DNA of 64,000 nt, taken from the NCBI GenBank assembly GCA_024180945.1, contig JAKSGN010000010.1, forward strand, positions 186,001-250,000. The letters run 5' to 3'. A model generated the notes under the pieces. That model did not search any database. It was not told the origin of the DNA and saw nothing but the letters and a program-made list of their open reading frames with translations. The translations under genes and the position numbers were made by a program. Of the stretch, positions 33,674-43,763 are shown one piece after another. How positions within the stretch are numbered: the stretch's first letter is position 1; every line of letters starts with the position of its first letter. Source of the DNA: Macrophomina tecta (lineage: Eukaryota; Ascomycota; Dothideomycetes; Botryosphaeriales; Botryosphaeriaceae).

Positions 33674-34099
33674 ATGGCTCCCCAACCGAACGCATCCCAT
33701 CTAATACGACCTTCCCCGACGGAACCCGGACGTTCGTCATATGAGAAGTACGATAATGTCCTTATTTTACTTAATAGGCGCATCCCTAAATCGCAGAGTC
33801 GACATATGGATGGGATAGTAGTTGCCCAGCACGTTATTATGAGCAGCCAGCCCGCCGACAACGAGGGCGAAAGTCACAGAACACCATCGCCAAAAAAGAG
33901 CAGGGAACCGATTTCCACTCCTATAACTTTAAATCCAACACTAAAGCGCAAGAGTGCAGAAGAACAAGTAAGCACTAAACAACTTAATGTCGCTCACACC
34001 TCAGAAGGCATTCAAGAAGATTCAGCTTCTCTATGTAAGAGACTATTACCTCAAATTGTAAGAGCCTATATGTTGCTATGTACTAAACATTCTCTCTAA
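33674..34099 (+). CDS. Hypothetical protein, 141 aa
   Basis: An ATG-started frame with no recognised domain. It contains a Ser/Pro/Lys-rich centre (HRTPSPKKSREPIS) and ends CKRLLPQIVRAYMLLCTKHS. It may be chance; it lies upstream of the hAT element in an otherwise empty stretch. Confidence 0.2.
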   Translation: MAPQPNASHLIRPSPTEPGRSSYEKYDNVLILLNRRIPKSQSRHMDGIVVAQHVIMSSQPADNEGESHRTPSPKKSREPISTPITLNPTLKRKSAEEQVSTKQLNVAHTSEGIQEDSASLCKRLLPQIVRAYMLLCTKHSL

Positions 34100-35043
34100 T
34101 GTCCTTACTATGATAAGGTTCCAAAAGTATCGTCGCCGCGCCGATACAAAACGCATAGTGTTCCGCCTAATTTCCGGTTCGTCTTTTATCCCTATAATCA
34201 GTCCCGGGGCAAGATGGCTGGAAACACGAAACACTTCCATACAGACGGACCAGTATCCCCTTGCACAGTAAGAGCATACAGAACCTTCCCTATTAAATAT
34301 AGCTTCCCACTAAACGTTCGCTTTCCCAATCAGGTCCCTCAGCTACCATCGCCACGCTGGTTCCGAACTAAAGCGCCAGATCTTCGTCTTCCGCCTTTTC
34401 CGCCAGCTTTTTGCTACTACTGCCACGATCTCTACACTAGAACGGCCCAGATGGAGTCAGACCACATCTCGCGGCCTCAGCCCATCGAACCCCCATTCAG
34501 CCCTTCGGGCCCGGATACTAGCGGCCAGTTCTGCTTGCGTGGCTTTTTCTAATGTAATAAAATGGAGAGATCTGTTGATTTAAACTATCGATCGGGTAGC
34601 CTATAATATACTGATCTTATCAAGCTGTAATGGTGCCCCAGGCTTCCTACATTTACTTCATTATTTTCTTACGCGGGCGGGATGTCAACCAGCTCCGCCC
34701 AAACACCACGCGCCTTTGCCAATTTTATACTACACCTTGTCTCAACCAGCATCACCCGTTGTCACATGTTTTATCCCGCACTTTCGTGTATCACATTCGT
34801 TACATCCCTACGCAGCCTCCCTGTTATTTACACCTGTCCTCTACTAGCTATATAGCAGTAGATACACTGTATTCTAAAGGATAACGGTATCTCTTCCCTT
34901 GTATCATTTAAACCCTGAACTGTCTACTGCGATGTAAAGTAACACTTGCAGTCTCCGACAGACCAATGTCAAAGAAAGTTAGGTTAAGCAATTATACAGG
35001 AGAGCCTAGCAATGACTATTTCACTAAATGAAGACCTCTAGAC
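34100..35043. other. Unassigned flank of hAT element
   Basis: Short frames only (the longest, 34214-34552, has no recognised domain). AT-rich towards the hAT end. Confidence 0.3.
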
Positions 35044-35462
35044 CAGTGGTGTATTCGGTATTGAAAAGCCCTTGTCAATATCCTCAACACATATTGAGGA
35101 TATTGATTTTTTCAATATTGACTCTTCAATATACGATTCTTCAATATTGAGAATATTGAATTCAAGCACTCGCTACCCAGGAGGAACTCCGTGTTGTGGT
35201 TCGTGACTTAAGTGGCAATGTTGCCACTCGAAGTCTCTAGAAGCAGCTGGAACATAATAGAAGGTGGCAAAGAATTGTCCAGAGAAAGGTATAAAATGAT
35301 GGGTTGAGTCCGTAGACAAAAGAACAAGTCTTACCCCGCGTTTTACAACACTCCGGAGTCACAGACTTTTCGTTGCCAGAGTTTTCGCACACTGTGCATA
35401 CAACTAAGGATTAACGCAATTACTCCACTACCACGTCCAATATCGCAAGCAGCGACACCGAA

Positions 35463-37706
35463 ATGGATGGCGATAGCTCCTCTCAATTCTCAAACCTCGA
35501 TTCTTCTCAATTTGCGGAGCTGTCGCGCGCCGATAGCCCCGATTCTGCAGTCACTAGTGAGAGTAGAGCTTCTTCCGGCCGCGGGGCGAAGAAGCGTACC
35601 CAAACCGCTATAGAGACTTGGGGCCATGCGAAGAAGCTAAAGCCAGATGAACAACTCCGACGTGATCGCGCTGGCAACAGGATATGGGTGTGTAGTAGAT
35701 GCTCATGGGAATCAGCTTCTCTGACCTCTGCACGAAACCATCTTGATCAAATGCATGGTATCAAGATTAAAGCGCAGCAGCCACAGGTCACAACAAAGGG
35801 ACAGGCGAAGCTTGAGCAGATTCTTCGACGGCAGTGCGAGAAACAGCAAGCCCAGGCTGATGAACGCGAGCAAAAAATGCTCCGGAATGCTATCAATCAA
35901 AAGGCCTTCGACGAATCTCTACTGCAGCTTATCGTGAACAACAACCTCCCACATAAGTCAGTAGAGTACCCGGAGCTGTACCCCCTGATTATGAGCGTCA
36001 ATTATATGGCAGCAGAAGTTTACCCAAAGTCCCGAGCCGCAATACCAAAGAAAATCGACTTCTCCTTCCTGCGGACTAAAGCCGAAATAAAACAACACCT
36101 CCGCTCCGCACTCTCCGAGATACACCTTGCCTGTGATGTTTGGACAACTGAGTATAAGAAGAAGGCTTTCCTGGCTGTTGTCGCACGCTTCGTCGATGCC
36201 GATGGGAAGAATCGCAAGGCTCTTCTAGGCCTGCCACAATTACGAGGGAGCCATGGCGGTCAACACCAAGCGGAGTACATGAATGACATAATTGACTGGT
36301 ACGAGATTGCTCATAAGCTTGGATACTATATTGGTGATAATCACGGTTCTAATGACAAGTGCTGTCGCTTTATCTCAAGGCATCTTAGGGAGCAATATCA
36401 AGTCAATTGGGAGCCAAAGACTCGTCGGATTCGCTGCCACGGCCACATCATCAACCTTGCCAGTCAGGCCATCATTTTCGCATCTGACAAAGAGACGATT
36501 GATGCGGTGGTAAAGGAGATCAGACAGGAAGCTGAGTCTGGGGATGAGGACGATCTGAATGGCAGTTCTGGTGAGGGTATTGAGTACGATGAAGAGGTAA
36601 GGCTTTCGGCGTTGTCAAAAAAGAAGAGACTTAGTTGGAAGGACATTGGGCCGCTAGGAAAACTTCATGCGATCGTCGCTTATATGAGGGCTTCAGAACT
36701 TCTCTACAACGAATTTCTCGCCGCCGCGGGTCGCATGATACCTATGGATAACGATACTCGATGGGATAGCTGGCATACTATGAATACGGTTGCTTGTGAG
36801 CTTGAAGGCCATGTCGATACCTTTGTGAAGAACCACCGTAAAGCGATTGGGAAGTACGCACTTACCCCTGACGATTGGGAAACGCTACGCGAGATCAACG
36901 TTTTCCTTAAGCCCTTTGAGAAAGTCACGAAGGAAACTCAAGGCGACCTTGATTCTATTGAGAAAACGCTAGTAACAATGGACGTTCTCGTTAAGCACCT
37001 CGAGAAGCAGAAGAATAAGCACGCAAATAATACTGAGTTTCAGAACGCAATTCTAATGGCCTGGTACGCCTTTGACAAGTACTACAGCCTTACCAATCAG
37101 GTGCCAGCTTATGCGGCAGCTTTACTCCTCCATCCTTCAAGGCGAAAGCGCTACATTGATGCGAACTGGAAGAAGTCTTGGGCTATAGCAGTACTACCAA
37201 AGCTCCAGAGCCTTTGGGAAAAGAAGTATTCTGCTATCGAAGAAGCTACCGCTCCAACCTTATCACAACCAACCAACGAGCCTGACGAATATGATCTTCT
37301 TGAGCGAGATCTTAACGTGGTTCAATCATTCGCTGATGACTGGGGATCTTTTATCGAAGCTGATCCTACCGAAATCTCTACTAAGACTGCACTAGAGTGG
37401 TGGTGTCAAGAGCAAGAGCGAATACGGTACCCACGTCCCTCCCGCATGGCAATTGACACCCTTTCGGTACCAGCGATGTCAGCAGAGGCAGAGCGAGTCT
37501 TCTCAGGCGCGCGGCGTCAAATACCATGGAGCAGGGCAAGCTTGGGAGCGAAGATGATTGAGCAGATGGAGTGTCTGAAACACTGGCTAAGGGAAGGCTG
37601 GCTTGACCAACTCAACGTTGACTTACCACCAGAAGAAGGCGAAGGCGGCGAAGCAGAAGCAGAAGGCGAAGTAGTGGCCGAATGCAACGGTAGTACGGTG
37701 AGATGA
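35463..37706 (+). CDS. hAT family transposase, intact, 747 aa
   Basis: A single open frame runs from ATG 35463. About residues 75-102 are a BED-type zinc finger (WVCSRCSWESAS ... NHLDQMH). The DDE/RNase-H-like core follows (LACDVWTTEYKKKAFLAVVA, then CHGHIINLASQAI), interrupted by the acidic insertion usual in hAT proteins. WDSWHTMN and PAYAAALLLHPSRR lie before the C-terminal dimerisation block (ALEWWCQEQERIRYPRPSRM, LSVPAMSAEAERVFSGARR). The tail is Glu/Gly/Ala-rich. A TATA-like tataaaa lies near 35291. No stops or frameshifts are seen, so it could be active. It binds the element ends and catalyses cut-and-paste transposition. Confidence 0.92.
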   Translation: MDGDSSSQFSNLDSSQFAELSRADSPDSAVTSESRASSGRGAKKRTQTAIETWGHAKKLKPDEQLRRDRAGNRIWVCSRCSWESASLTSARNHLDQMHGIKIKAQQPQVTTKGQAKLEQILRRQCEKQQAQADEREQKMLRNAINQKAFDESLLQLIVNNNLPHKSVEYPELYPLIMSVNYMAAEVYPKSRAAIPKKIDFSFLRTKAEIKQHLRSALSEIHLACDVWTTEYKKKAFLAVVARFVDADGKNRKALLGLPQLRGSHGGQHQAEYMNDIIDWYEIAHKLGYYIGDNHGSNDKCCRFISRHLREQYQVNWEPKTRRIRCHGHIINLASQAIIFASDKETIDAVVKEIRQEAESGDEDDLNGSSGEGIEYDEEVRLSALSKKKRLSWKDIGPLGKLHAIVAYMRASELLYNEFLAAAGRMIPMDNDTRWDSWHTMNTVACELEGHVDTFVKNHRKAIGKYALTPDDWETLREINVFLKPFEKVTKETQGDLDSIEKTLVTMDVLVKHLEKQKNKHANNTEFQNAILMAWYAFDKYYSLTNQVPAYAAALLLHPSRRKRYIDANWKKSWAIAVLPKLQSLWEKKYSAIEEATAPTLSQPTNEPDEYDLLERDLNVVQSFADDWGSFIEADPTEISTKTALEWWCQEQERIRYPRPSRMAIDTLSVPAMSAEAERVFSGARRQIPWSRASLGAKMIEQMECLKHWLREGWLDQLNVDLPPEEGEGGEAEAEGEVVAECNGSTVR

Positions 37707-37774
37707 ATTCAAAGTTAAAGGGTCGCCAGAAGAGGATGGGTTCAACTTATAAAGCCTTACAGTGCCTAGCTAGA

Positions 37775-37918
37775 TTTCTCAATATTCTCAATATTCTCAA
37801 TATTTTCTCAATATCTTCAATATCTTCAATACTCAATACTCAATACTCAATACTCAATATAGACTTCTTCAATATTGAATTTTTTCAATATGGGGTCATA
37901 TTGAGTATTGAATATTGA
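37775..37918. repeat. Subterminal tcaatatt arrays of hAT element
   Basis: Tandem 7-12-bp units (ctcaatatt, cttcaatat, actcaat) followed by ttcaatattgaa inverted motifs. A matching cluster lies at the left end (35060-35160). Such repeats are typical transposase-binding regions of hAT elements. Confidence 0.75.
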
Positions 37919-37929
37919 ATGCAGCACTG

Positions 37930-38370
37930 GTGCTGTGTATCTTGTTGAGGAGTAGCTGGGAGGGGTTGAGCCTGGGGGTCGTCTTGGACAGTTGGGATAT
38001 CTGTCATTTCATGGTTTGTAGGCGTTTGCCCTGGGAGGCTTTCATGGTGTTCTTGCTCCAGTGTGGGGCACCCGGAGGGGATAGGGGAGCCGAGTGTGAT
38101 AGGCCCCCACTCCGTGTTCCCGTCTGGGGGAGGGTCAGTTGGTCATTATGCTGGGAAGGTCCAAGAATTGCTTAGTGGGAGGCCCGTGTGTTGAGCTCTG
38201 ACCAGGAGTCGAAAACTCTTCAGTATGGCTATTAGAGAGGCCCCGCCGGAGGAGAGTATCAAAATGCTTGCCAACAGGAAGCCAAGTAGCGATGCAGTTT
38301 CGACCCAATACTCCCTAGGGCTTTTCCCACTCGTCTCTCACGTTTGGAGCGATTCTTGCTAGTTTTGGGA
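37930..38370. other. Spacer between hAT element and OrsD-like gene
   Basis: No supported gene; short frames only. Confidence 0.3.
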
Positions 38371-39348
38371 TTATTGTGGGGTTGCGGAGGTTGTACTGGT
38401 TAAGACCTCTCTAATCACCTCTTTCTCCCCGTACCACGCCACAGCGCGTACGTCTACGAGGCTAGACCTCGGAATTCTAGCTAAGGGAATCAATGGCGTT
38501 CGAATGGTACCGGTCTTGGCGCGATTCTCGAGGATCGGAAAATGAGTGTGCGCTGATAGCGTGTATAAAGTTACCTTGTGGTGAAGGCATTGGCGGGTTA
38601 TATCAAGCCAAGGAGAGACTTCGGTTTTACTAGTCTGATCTCGAAACGTCAGGCTAGCTTTCTCGAACTTTAGACTGTTGTCGCTAAGCTGTTTGTTGAC
38701 AATATCCCTGATGATGTCGCCTTCTCGGATAGCTGTCAGGTCTTCTTCCCGCGTGATACGCTTAGCGGTACCCTGGAAGGAGCTCTGATGACCAGAGACG
38801 AAGAAACGTTGACAGTCCACCTCGTGAAATATCGGCTCTTCGTCCTTCCATAAAGTCCCAGTAACTTTACTTGGCCTGCCCACTCGGCGATATTGGGCGC
38901 GATGGGAAGAATTAAAGTGTCTTCTTAAACTGCTGTCGCCGCTAGATTGTTGACTACAGTGTATCAAAGGACAGAGGCTGCACTGATATCCACGGTGCAA
39001 CCGCGAGCCAGGAATCGGTGTAGAGTCGACGGGAGGAATGGGAATTGTAGTGGTACGTGGCTTGACAAGGTTGTAAGTCTCTTGCAACGTCTTCGCTATA
39101 AGCGTGGCAGTACGGGATAGGCCAGTCCGTCGAGCACCTCTTTTAGCAGCTATGATGCTAGTAGTATTGCAGACGTGCTGCTCGTGTTTGGCGATCATGT
39201 GGGCGCGCAGGTGTGATGGCGGAATAGCATAGGCGCATGGTTTGCAGATAAGGAGTCCGTAGGGTTGATTGTATTCGAAAAGATCCATCTTCCCTGCTCT
39301 TCCTAGCTTGTGCGCGAAATGGTTCATGGGCTTTGGGAATGTGAACAT
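38371..39348 (-). CDS. OrsD-like C2H2-type protein, truncated
   Basis: I place the start at ATG 39348 (MFTFPKPMNHFAHK); the frame continues upstream to 39573 into unlike sequence. The first zinc-binding block is LLICKPCAYAIPPSHLRAHM followed by IAKH. The second is YQCSLCPLIHC ... SLRRHFNSSHR. Both fit the DUF3505/OrsD family, whose members are named after the Aspergillus orsellinic acid cluster protein but occur widely as repeated fungal genes of unknown role. Family members are usually far longer, so this 325-residue protein looks cut short at its C-terminus. Its 5' flank is a truncated LINE-B copy on the other strand. Confidence 0.6.
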   Translation of the reverse strand: MFTFPKPMNHFAHKLGRAGKMDLFEYNQPYGLLICKPCAYAIPPSHLRAHMIAKHEQHVCNTTSIIAAKRGARRTGLSRTATLIAKTLQETYNLVKPRTTTIPIPPVDSTPIPGSRLHRGYQCSLCPLIHCSQQSSGDSSLRRHFNSSHRAQYRRVGRPSKVTGTLWKDEEPIFHEVDCQRFFVSGHQSSFQGTAKRITREEDLTAIREGDIIRDIVNKQLSDNSLKFEKASLTFRDQTSKTEVSPWLDITRQCLHHKVTLYTLSAHTHFPILENRAKTGTIRTPLIPLARIPRSSLVDVRAVAWYGEKEVIREVLTSTTSATPQ

Positions 39349-39616
39349 GGTTGAGAAGAAAAGGCTCCGCCTTCTAAGAAATCGCGACAGTAAGAGCAAG
39401 TGCGACGCGCTATATTTTCGTGCTCGTCCTAGCGTGACATTTTCGTGACTAATTACAGTTTGTTCTGTTGCTCTTATTCTAGAAGGGAAACCAGTAGTAA
39501 TGACGGCAGAATTTTGATGTTCTTCTGACCGCCCGCCCGCGCACGGTGTAGATGGCAGCCAATCAAAGCGCAAAGAACTGGAAAGAGGGCTGTTTACAAT
39601 TAAGCATAGGCCTTAG

Positions 39617-40162
39617 TGCTCTGAGCTCGCTGATTGTGCAGATGAGAATGGGCAAGACACGACACTTTCTCCACCAAAGGAGGGTGCCAGGCGTGACTTC
39701 TGGGGAGTGCGACTGCGGGCGCGGATTGCAAACGGTCAGCCATGTGTTGTACGTGTGCAGCATACACAGCGAGCTGAGGCTCGCATTCCGCGCGCCGGAC
39801 GAGAAGGTCGGAGGTTATGAACAACGGATCTTAGGAGGCTGCTGAGCCAGCGCTACACAGCCATAGCAGCAGCAAAATTCATAATGGCAACCAAGCTCCT
39901 TGGGCAGTTTGGAGCGACATCATACTCTCGATATGAAGCTTGACACTGGGGGAAGACGGAGTAGTTTACGGAAGAGGCCAGCGCTAAGAGAAGACCGTAG
40001 CGCCAAGAGACGTGTATGTAGAGGTATGCAGGCAAGATAGAGAACAGGCCAGACCCCACCTCGCTTAGGTCCAAAACAGGCCTAGCGAACGCGGGGAAAA
40101 CGGCCGCACGCCGCATAGCTGCCTTCGGCGGCTGGGGCGGTCCATGAATTCATCATCATCAT
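39617..40162 (+). mobile_element. LINE-B, 5'-truncated copy
   Basis: Homology to the full LINE-B begins near 39617 in the C-terminal part of ORF2. LSSLIVQMRMGK and HQRRVPGVTSGECDCGRGLQ, then TVSHVLYVC, match the full copy, but here the codon that is TGA in the full copy is still sense (CGA followed by TTG). It ends with the family 3' end (ggcggctggggcggtccatg, then aattcatcatcatcatt). This is the typical product of incomplete target-primed reverse transcription. Confidence 0.85.
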
Positions 40163-41182
40163 TCTTCGCTATTCTGCCTTCCTACGGTACCGACTGTTCT
40201 TGCAGGGGCTGGTTCGTAACAGCGTCGAGGTCGTGTATAATAGCAGATGGGTTCGAAGCCGTCAGGGCTTTGACAGCGCGTCTCGAAGCGCTACACGAGC
40301 TCATCAATGAATTGAGCAGGATTAATTTCCTGTTTGGAATCACGTGTAAAGTTAGTTTCCAGAAGTAGTGCAGGAGAAGTGGATAAGGCGGAAGCCTATC
40401 CCCTTCTACAACTCCATGCCAAGATCAATCTATCATCGGAATCATCAGATATTCCAACATAAACCAACCAACCAGCCTGAGTTCGTCCGGATTCGCGCAG
40501 CTATGCAGAAGCGCTAGCGCTTACAGCTTAACGTATGTACAAATGACGTATAGGGAGCGGGGGACATTTATATTGTCCGTACTGGAGGGCTTAGCACCAG
40601 GCAGACACTAGGACGCTAACGCGGGCAGACAGTAGCTGCTGCTGCCTGCATCTGCGGGGTTCCTCTACGCGCTATCATAGGGAACCGATTCGCCAAGGGA
40701 GGATAGTAGCAATGACGCGTCAAGTCGAACCAGTGCACTGCATGTCGCTCAGTTCAGCACGTTATTATCCCCGGCATGCAAGGAAGATGATCAAGTGAAT
40801 GTCAGCCTCTCAAACTGCTGCCCCATTAGTCACCGGTAGCTCTCCGTTAACAGGGCTTGAACAAGGAACTGGCGGCTAAGCGCAAGCCCTCTAGCGGACC
40901 GGGATCTGCGGTGTCGGCACCGGCAAAAGCCGATAACAGCCCGCCTCGATCGAAGCACGGGGCCCGGCCACCTTGCCCTTTTCAGCGTGTCCAACTACCG
41001 GTCGCCCCCGCCTGGCCCTACGGGCGGGTGGGCGAGCAAACAGCGTGTGGCAGGCGGGCGGCGGATAAATCAACTATACCTAATCTGGTAATTCATGATA
41101 AAGCTCCGTAGTATTGAAAAAAATATAACTAAGAAAGCTCCGCTTAATAACCCTTTAGACTTCCTTCACCCGTGAGCAGTCC
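40163..41182. other. Gene-poor stretch
   Basis: No convincing ORF; a GC-rich island lies near 40860-41070. Downstream flank of the MYND gene. Confidence 0.3.
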
Positions 41183-41953
41183 TCAAGCAGGAAGTGGGAA
41201 TCGCACGAAGTCCTTAAAGTGTTTCCAGTCAAAGAGAAGGATTTGCTTCAGAGTCTCGTTCTTCAGCAACCTGCATCCATCCTTATGACCCTTATCTTTC
41301 CAACCAATCTCTTGACAAGCCTGTCGTAGTAAGCGGTTAGACACTTATCCGAGTATAGCGTTTGAATTTAATTATCTCCCTTGCCTTGTTGCAGTACCAA
41401 CTGCTGCCGCATCGTGCGCATTTTAGGAGTGTGTCTGATTCCTTCTGGCAGGTGTGACAAGCTCGGGTATTCTCGCTTAGTGCCTTTTGTGCTTGCAGCT
41501 TATCGCTAAGATCTAATAAGCGATGTAGTGGGAAAGGAATCACCTTTTAAAATTAGCGCAAGACGCTTCGCGTACTATGGCGCTCACCTTAATGGCACTC
41601 ATCACTTCTTGTCGTATTCCCACGGTTAGATCAAGGAAACCGTGCTGGTGCGGATAAAGTATCGCAACGGTATGGCCTTTCTGGAAGGATCCGTAGTCGA
41701 CAGATAGACTTTCGTCTTCAAGATAAAAGGCCACGGGGAATTCCGCACCCGATCTGTCCCGGACCAGAAGCCGTAATCTTACAAAGTAAGAAACTTCAGT
41801 AATTTCAGCCAAGATGCACCAATGGTGTTTTGGTGTCCACATAAATCCATTAGTCGAGGTATAGAAGTCCAGTGAAATGTCGTTTTCATGGGGACAATTT
41901 GAAAAATCGGGAAAAAGAAGGTCGTTTCGAAGGTCGGCAAACATTTTATCCAT
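41183..41953 (-). CDS. MYND zinc-finger protein, 3 exons, 220 aa
   Basis: Complement of join(41183..41320, 41385..41543, 41588..41953). Intron 1 is 44 bp (GTGAGC...GCTAAT...AAAAG). Intron 2 is 64 bp with a GC donor (AAG|GCAAGG) and a CTAAC...ACAG acceptor. All exons are multiples of three. The N-terminal 120 residues form an unassigned domain (GFMWTPKHHWCILAEITEVS). The MYND finger is complete only after splicing: CHTC, CARC, YCNK-ACQ, GHKDGC. The end LLFDWKHFKDFVRFPLPA is seen in other fungal MYND proteins. MYND fingers bind short proline-rich peptides; a partner cannot be predicted. The start at ATG 41953 is the first in-frame ATG; a further 5' exon is possible. Confidence 0.75.
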
Positions 41954-42827
41954 AAGCTTGAGCGCAGGTTGGAGGATCACGCGCTGCTTTATAAACCTTC
42001 AGCACAGACACAGCTAGCTCTTGCAGTTCACTACTTCTACGCAGCAAAAATTTGCATAACCTCGTCCTGCATCATACATCGTATGCAAGCATCACTAAAA
42101 CGGTGAGACGATTTGTCTATATTCCAAGCCGTGTAATGAACAAGGCTGCATTCACTGACCTATAAGTTCGCCAATGGTGTACAAAATGGCAGATATTCAC
42201 TGCAAATGTTAGCATTGCATAATTTAGGGTTACATCTCCAATAACTATTTAGTCACTGACAGCTCATACCTGCATGAATGTGATCGAGGGGCAAATCTGA
42301 CGCCGATCGTAACAAAGTAGCCAATCGGAAATCAAGATGTCACCTACCAATATTATCCTCAAACCACCTCCGTTTCAGTTGCTGGATAGCTCTTCATCAA
42401 CAGCGAGACATCAATTATCAGATTTCGTGGTGTGCAGCTGATTAATCCGGGATAACGAACAACAGAACAATTCAGTAAATTCAGCACTCAGTCGGAACCC
42501 AAGTTTGGCATGCATTTTGTGACTGTCGCATCTCCAAGACACATCGATACTGGGTGAGTGTTCCACCACGTTGACCATCAGGGCCTTAAGGCGCAATTTA
42601 GTCTTGAAGATCAGCGTCTTCCTACCCTATCGGAAAGAGACCCGGAGGGCCGAGCGAGCCGCCGGAGCGGACGTTGATTGTGAATACCCAATTAGGGAGC
42701 GATCGCCAGTTAGACGAGGGCCGTGCGAACTCAGGGCCACCAAGTAGTTCTTGCCCAGCAGGGATCACAAATATGACCCAGCTTACAGCCCCCCGAAGCC
42801 AGCTTGTTGCTGATTAGGGTGTCGAGC
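41954..42827. other. Intergenic, no gene seen
   Basis: AT-rich with short frames only. It ends at the (ATG)n tail of a minus-strand LINE-A end. Confidence 0.3.
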
Positions 42828-43033
42828 ATGATGATGATGATGATGATGATGATTCATGCCCCCCGTCGGCCTCCACAGGCCATAGGGAAGAACTAACACT
42901 GAGCAGACGTTTACCTACATTAACTCCCGGTTCATTCAAAGCCCTCACTCTTAGGAACAAAACAGGGGAAACCACGCTAATTAAGGTTATCAAAAGCAGA
43001 AGGAAAAAAAAAAAAAAAAAAGGGGGGGGGGGG
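42828..43033 (-). mobile_element. LINE-A 3' end on minus strand, with homopolymers
   Basis: A (atg)n tract at 42828-42853 is the tail. Beyond it, the reverse strand reads the LINE-A 3' end (tgaaccgggagttaatgtag, agttcttccctatggcctgt). Upstream in the element are a run of 18 A (43004-43021) and 12 G (43022-43033) on the plus strand. No coding part is attached, so this is a solo 3' fragment. Confidence 0.7.
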
Positions 43034-43763
43034 CGTGGAAGAGATACGAAGAAAAGGGCGGAGAGAACGCTAAGGTAGAGGAAGTAAAAAGAAACACTCT
43101 CCTCGCTCGAGCCGTGGGTTTTCCAAGCCTACGTCTGGCCAATCATCAGGGCATCTTCCTAAGTGCTGCCAGTCCCTGTAGCGGCGTGGCAACCGGCCAG
43201 ATCTCAGCCTCTATGTGTAACGAGCGGGCCTCTGCCTCCAAGGATCCAAACACCAAAGAGGGAGAAAACCTGTCGAAGGGTTTCCTTGAGTGGGTACAAG
43301 AAGAGGGTGAGAGCAAGTCGAACACGTGATGAGACTGAGCACTGCGTGCGAAGGCCGTGTTACTAACAATGTGCTGAATTGTTATTGAAGAAGTTGACCA
43401 CGAAGGTCAAAGCTATCTAAAGAGTGTGGTTTATATACTAGTAAGAGAGCGTCTACAATCTGGTATTGATCCTATTGATCTGTTTCTGTGGAAGACAGAT
43501 CATAGAGATCAAAGAGGGTTGATCTGTTTGATCTGTGTTTGCCCAGGCGAGAGCATACAGATCAATGCTTGGCGTGACGTGATTCACGTGACTTTCTCTG
43601 TGGATCTTTCTGCGGCGCGTATCTGCGCCCCGCTGGGAGAGAACCACCTGCAGCGAGAACGAGTTCTTGGAATTACTCCTCACAACCACGCGCAATCGCC
43701 CTGCAACACGTGTCAAACCGCTCTACTGGCAATCCGCTATCGCCCAATACCGGATTGTCCGCT
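43034..43763. other. Upstream region of LINE-B; candidate LTR or 5' UTR
   Basis: No gene is seen. From 43361 (tgttactaac) to 43710 (ccctgcaaca) the sequence starts TGTT and ends AACA and has a TATA-like tatata near 43433. It could be a solo LTR. The flanking 5 bp do not match. It may instead be the LINE-B 5' UTR. Confidence 0.25.

Larger units (their letters stand above)
35044..37929 (+). mobile_element. hAT DNA transposon with intact transposase
   Basis: Short imperfect terminal repeats (cagtggtgtattc at 35044; cagtgctgcattc as reverse complement ending 37929) enclose one intact transposase gene. Both subterminal regions are AT-rich and packed with ttcaatattg/tcaatatt motifs (35060-35160 and 37775-37918). 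At 37778-37861 these form tandem ttctcaata and tactcaa arrays. The 8 bp flanking the two ends (ctctagac, gtgctgtg) do not match, so no target duplication is visible. Confidence 0.8.

Noticed and set aside
40241..40270. ggttcgaagcc as the T-loop of a tRNA gene
   Set aside because: No matching acceptor stem, D-arm or anticodon arm could be found on either side.
40857..41111. 84-codon Pro/Ala/Arg-rich ORF
   Set aside because: GC-rich island with frames open on both strands and no recognised feature.
42828..42853. (ATG)n as a simple microsatellite or a CRISPR-like repeat
   Set aside because: Adjacent sequence shows it is the tail of a LINE-A 3' end. No spaced direct repeats of CRISPR type occur anywhere in the window, as expected for a eukaryote.
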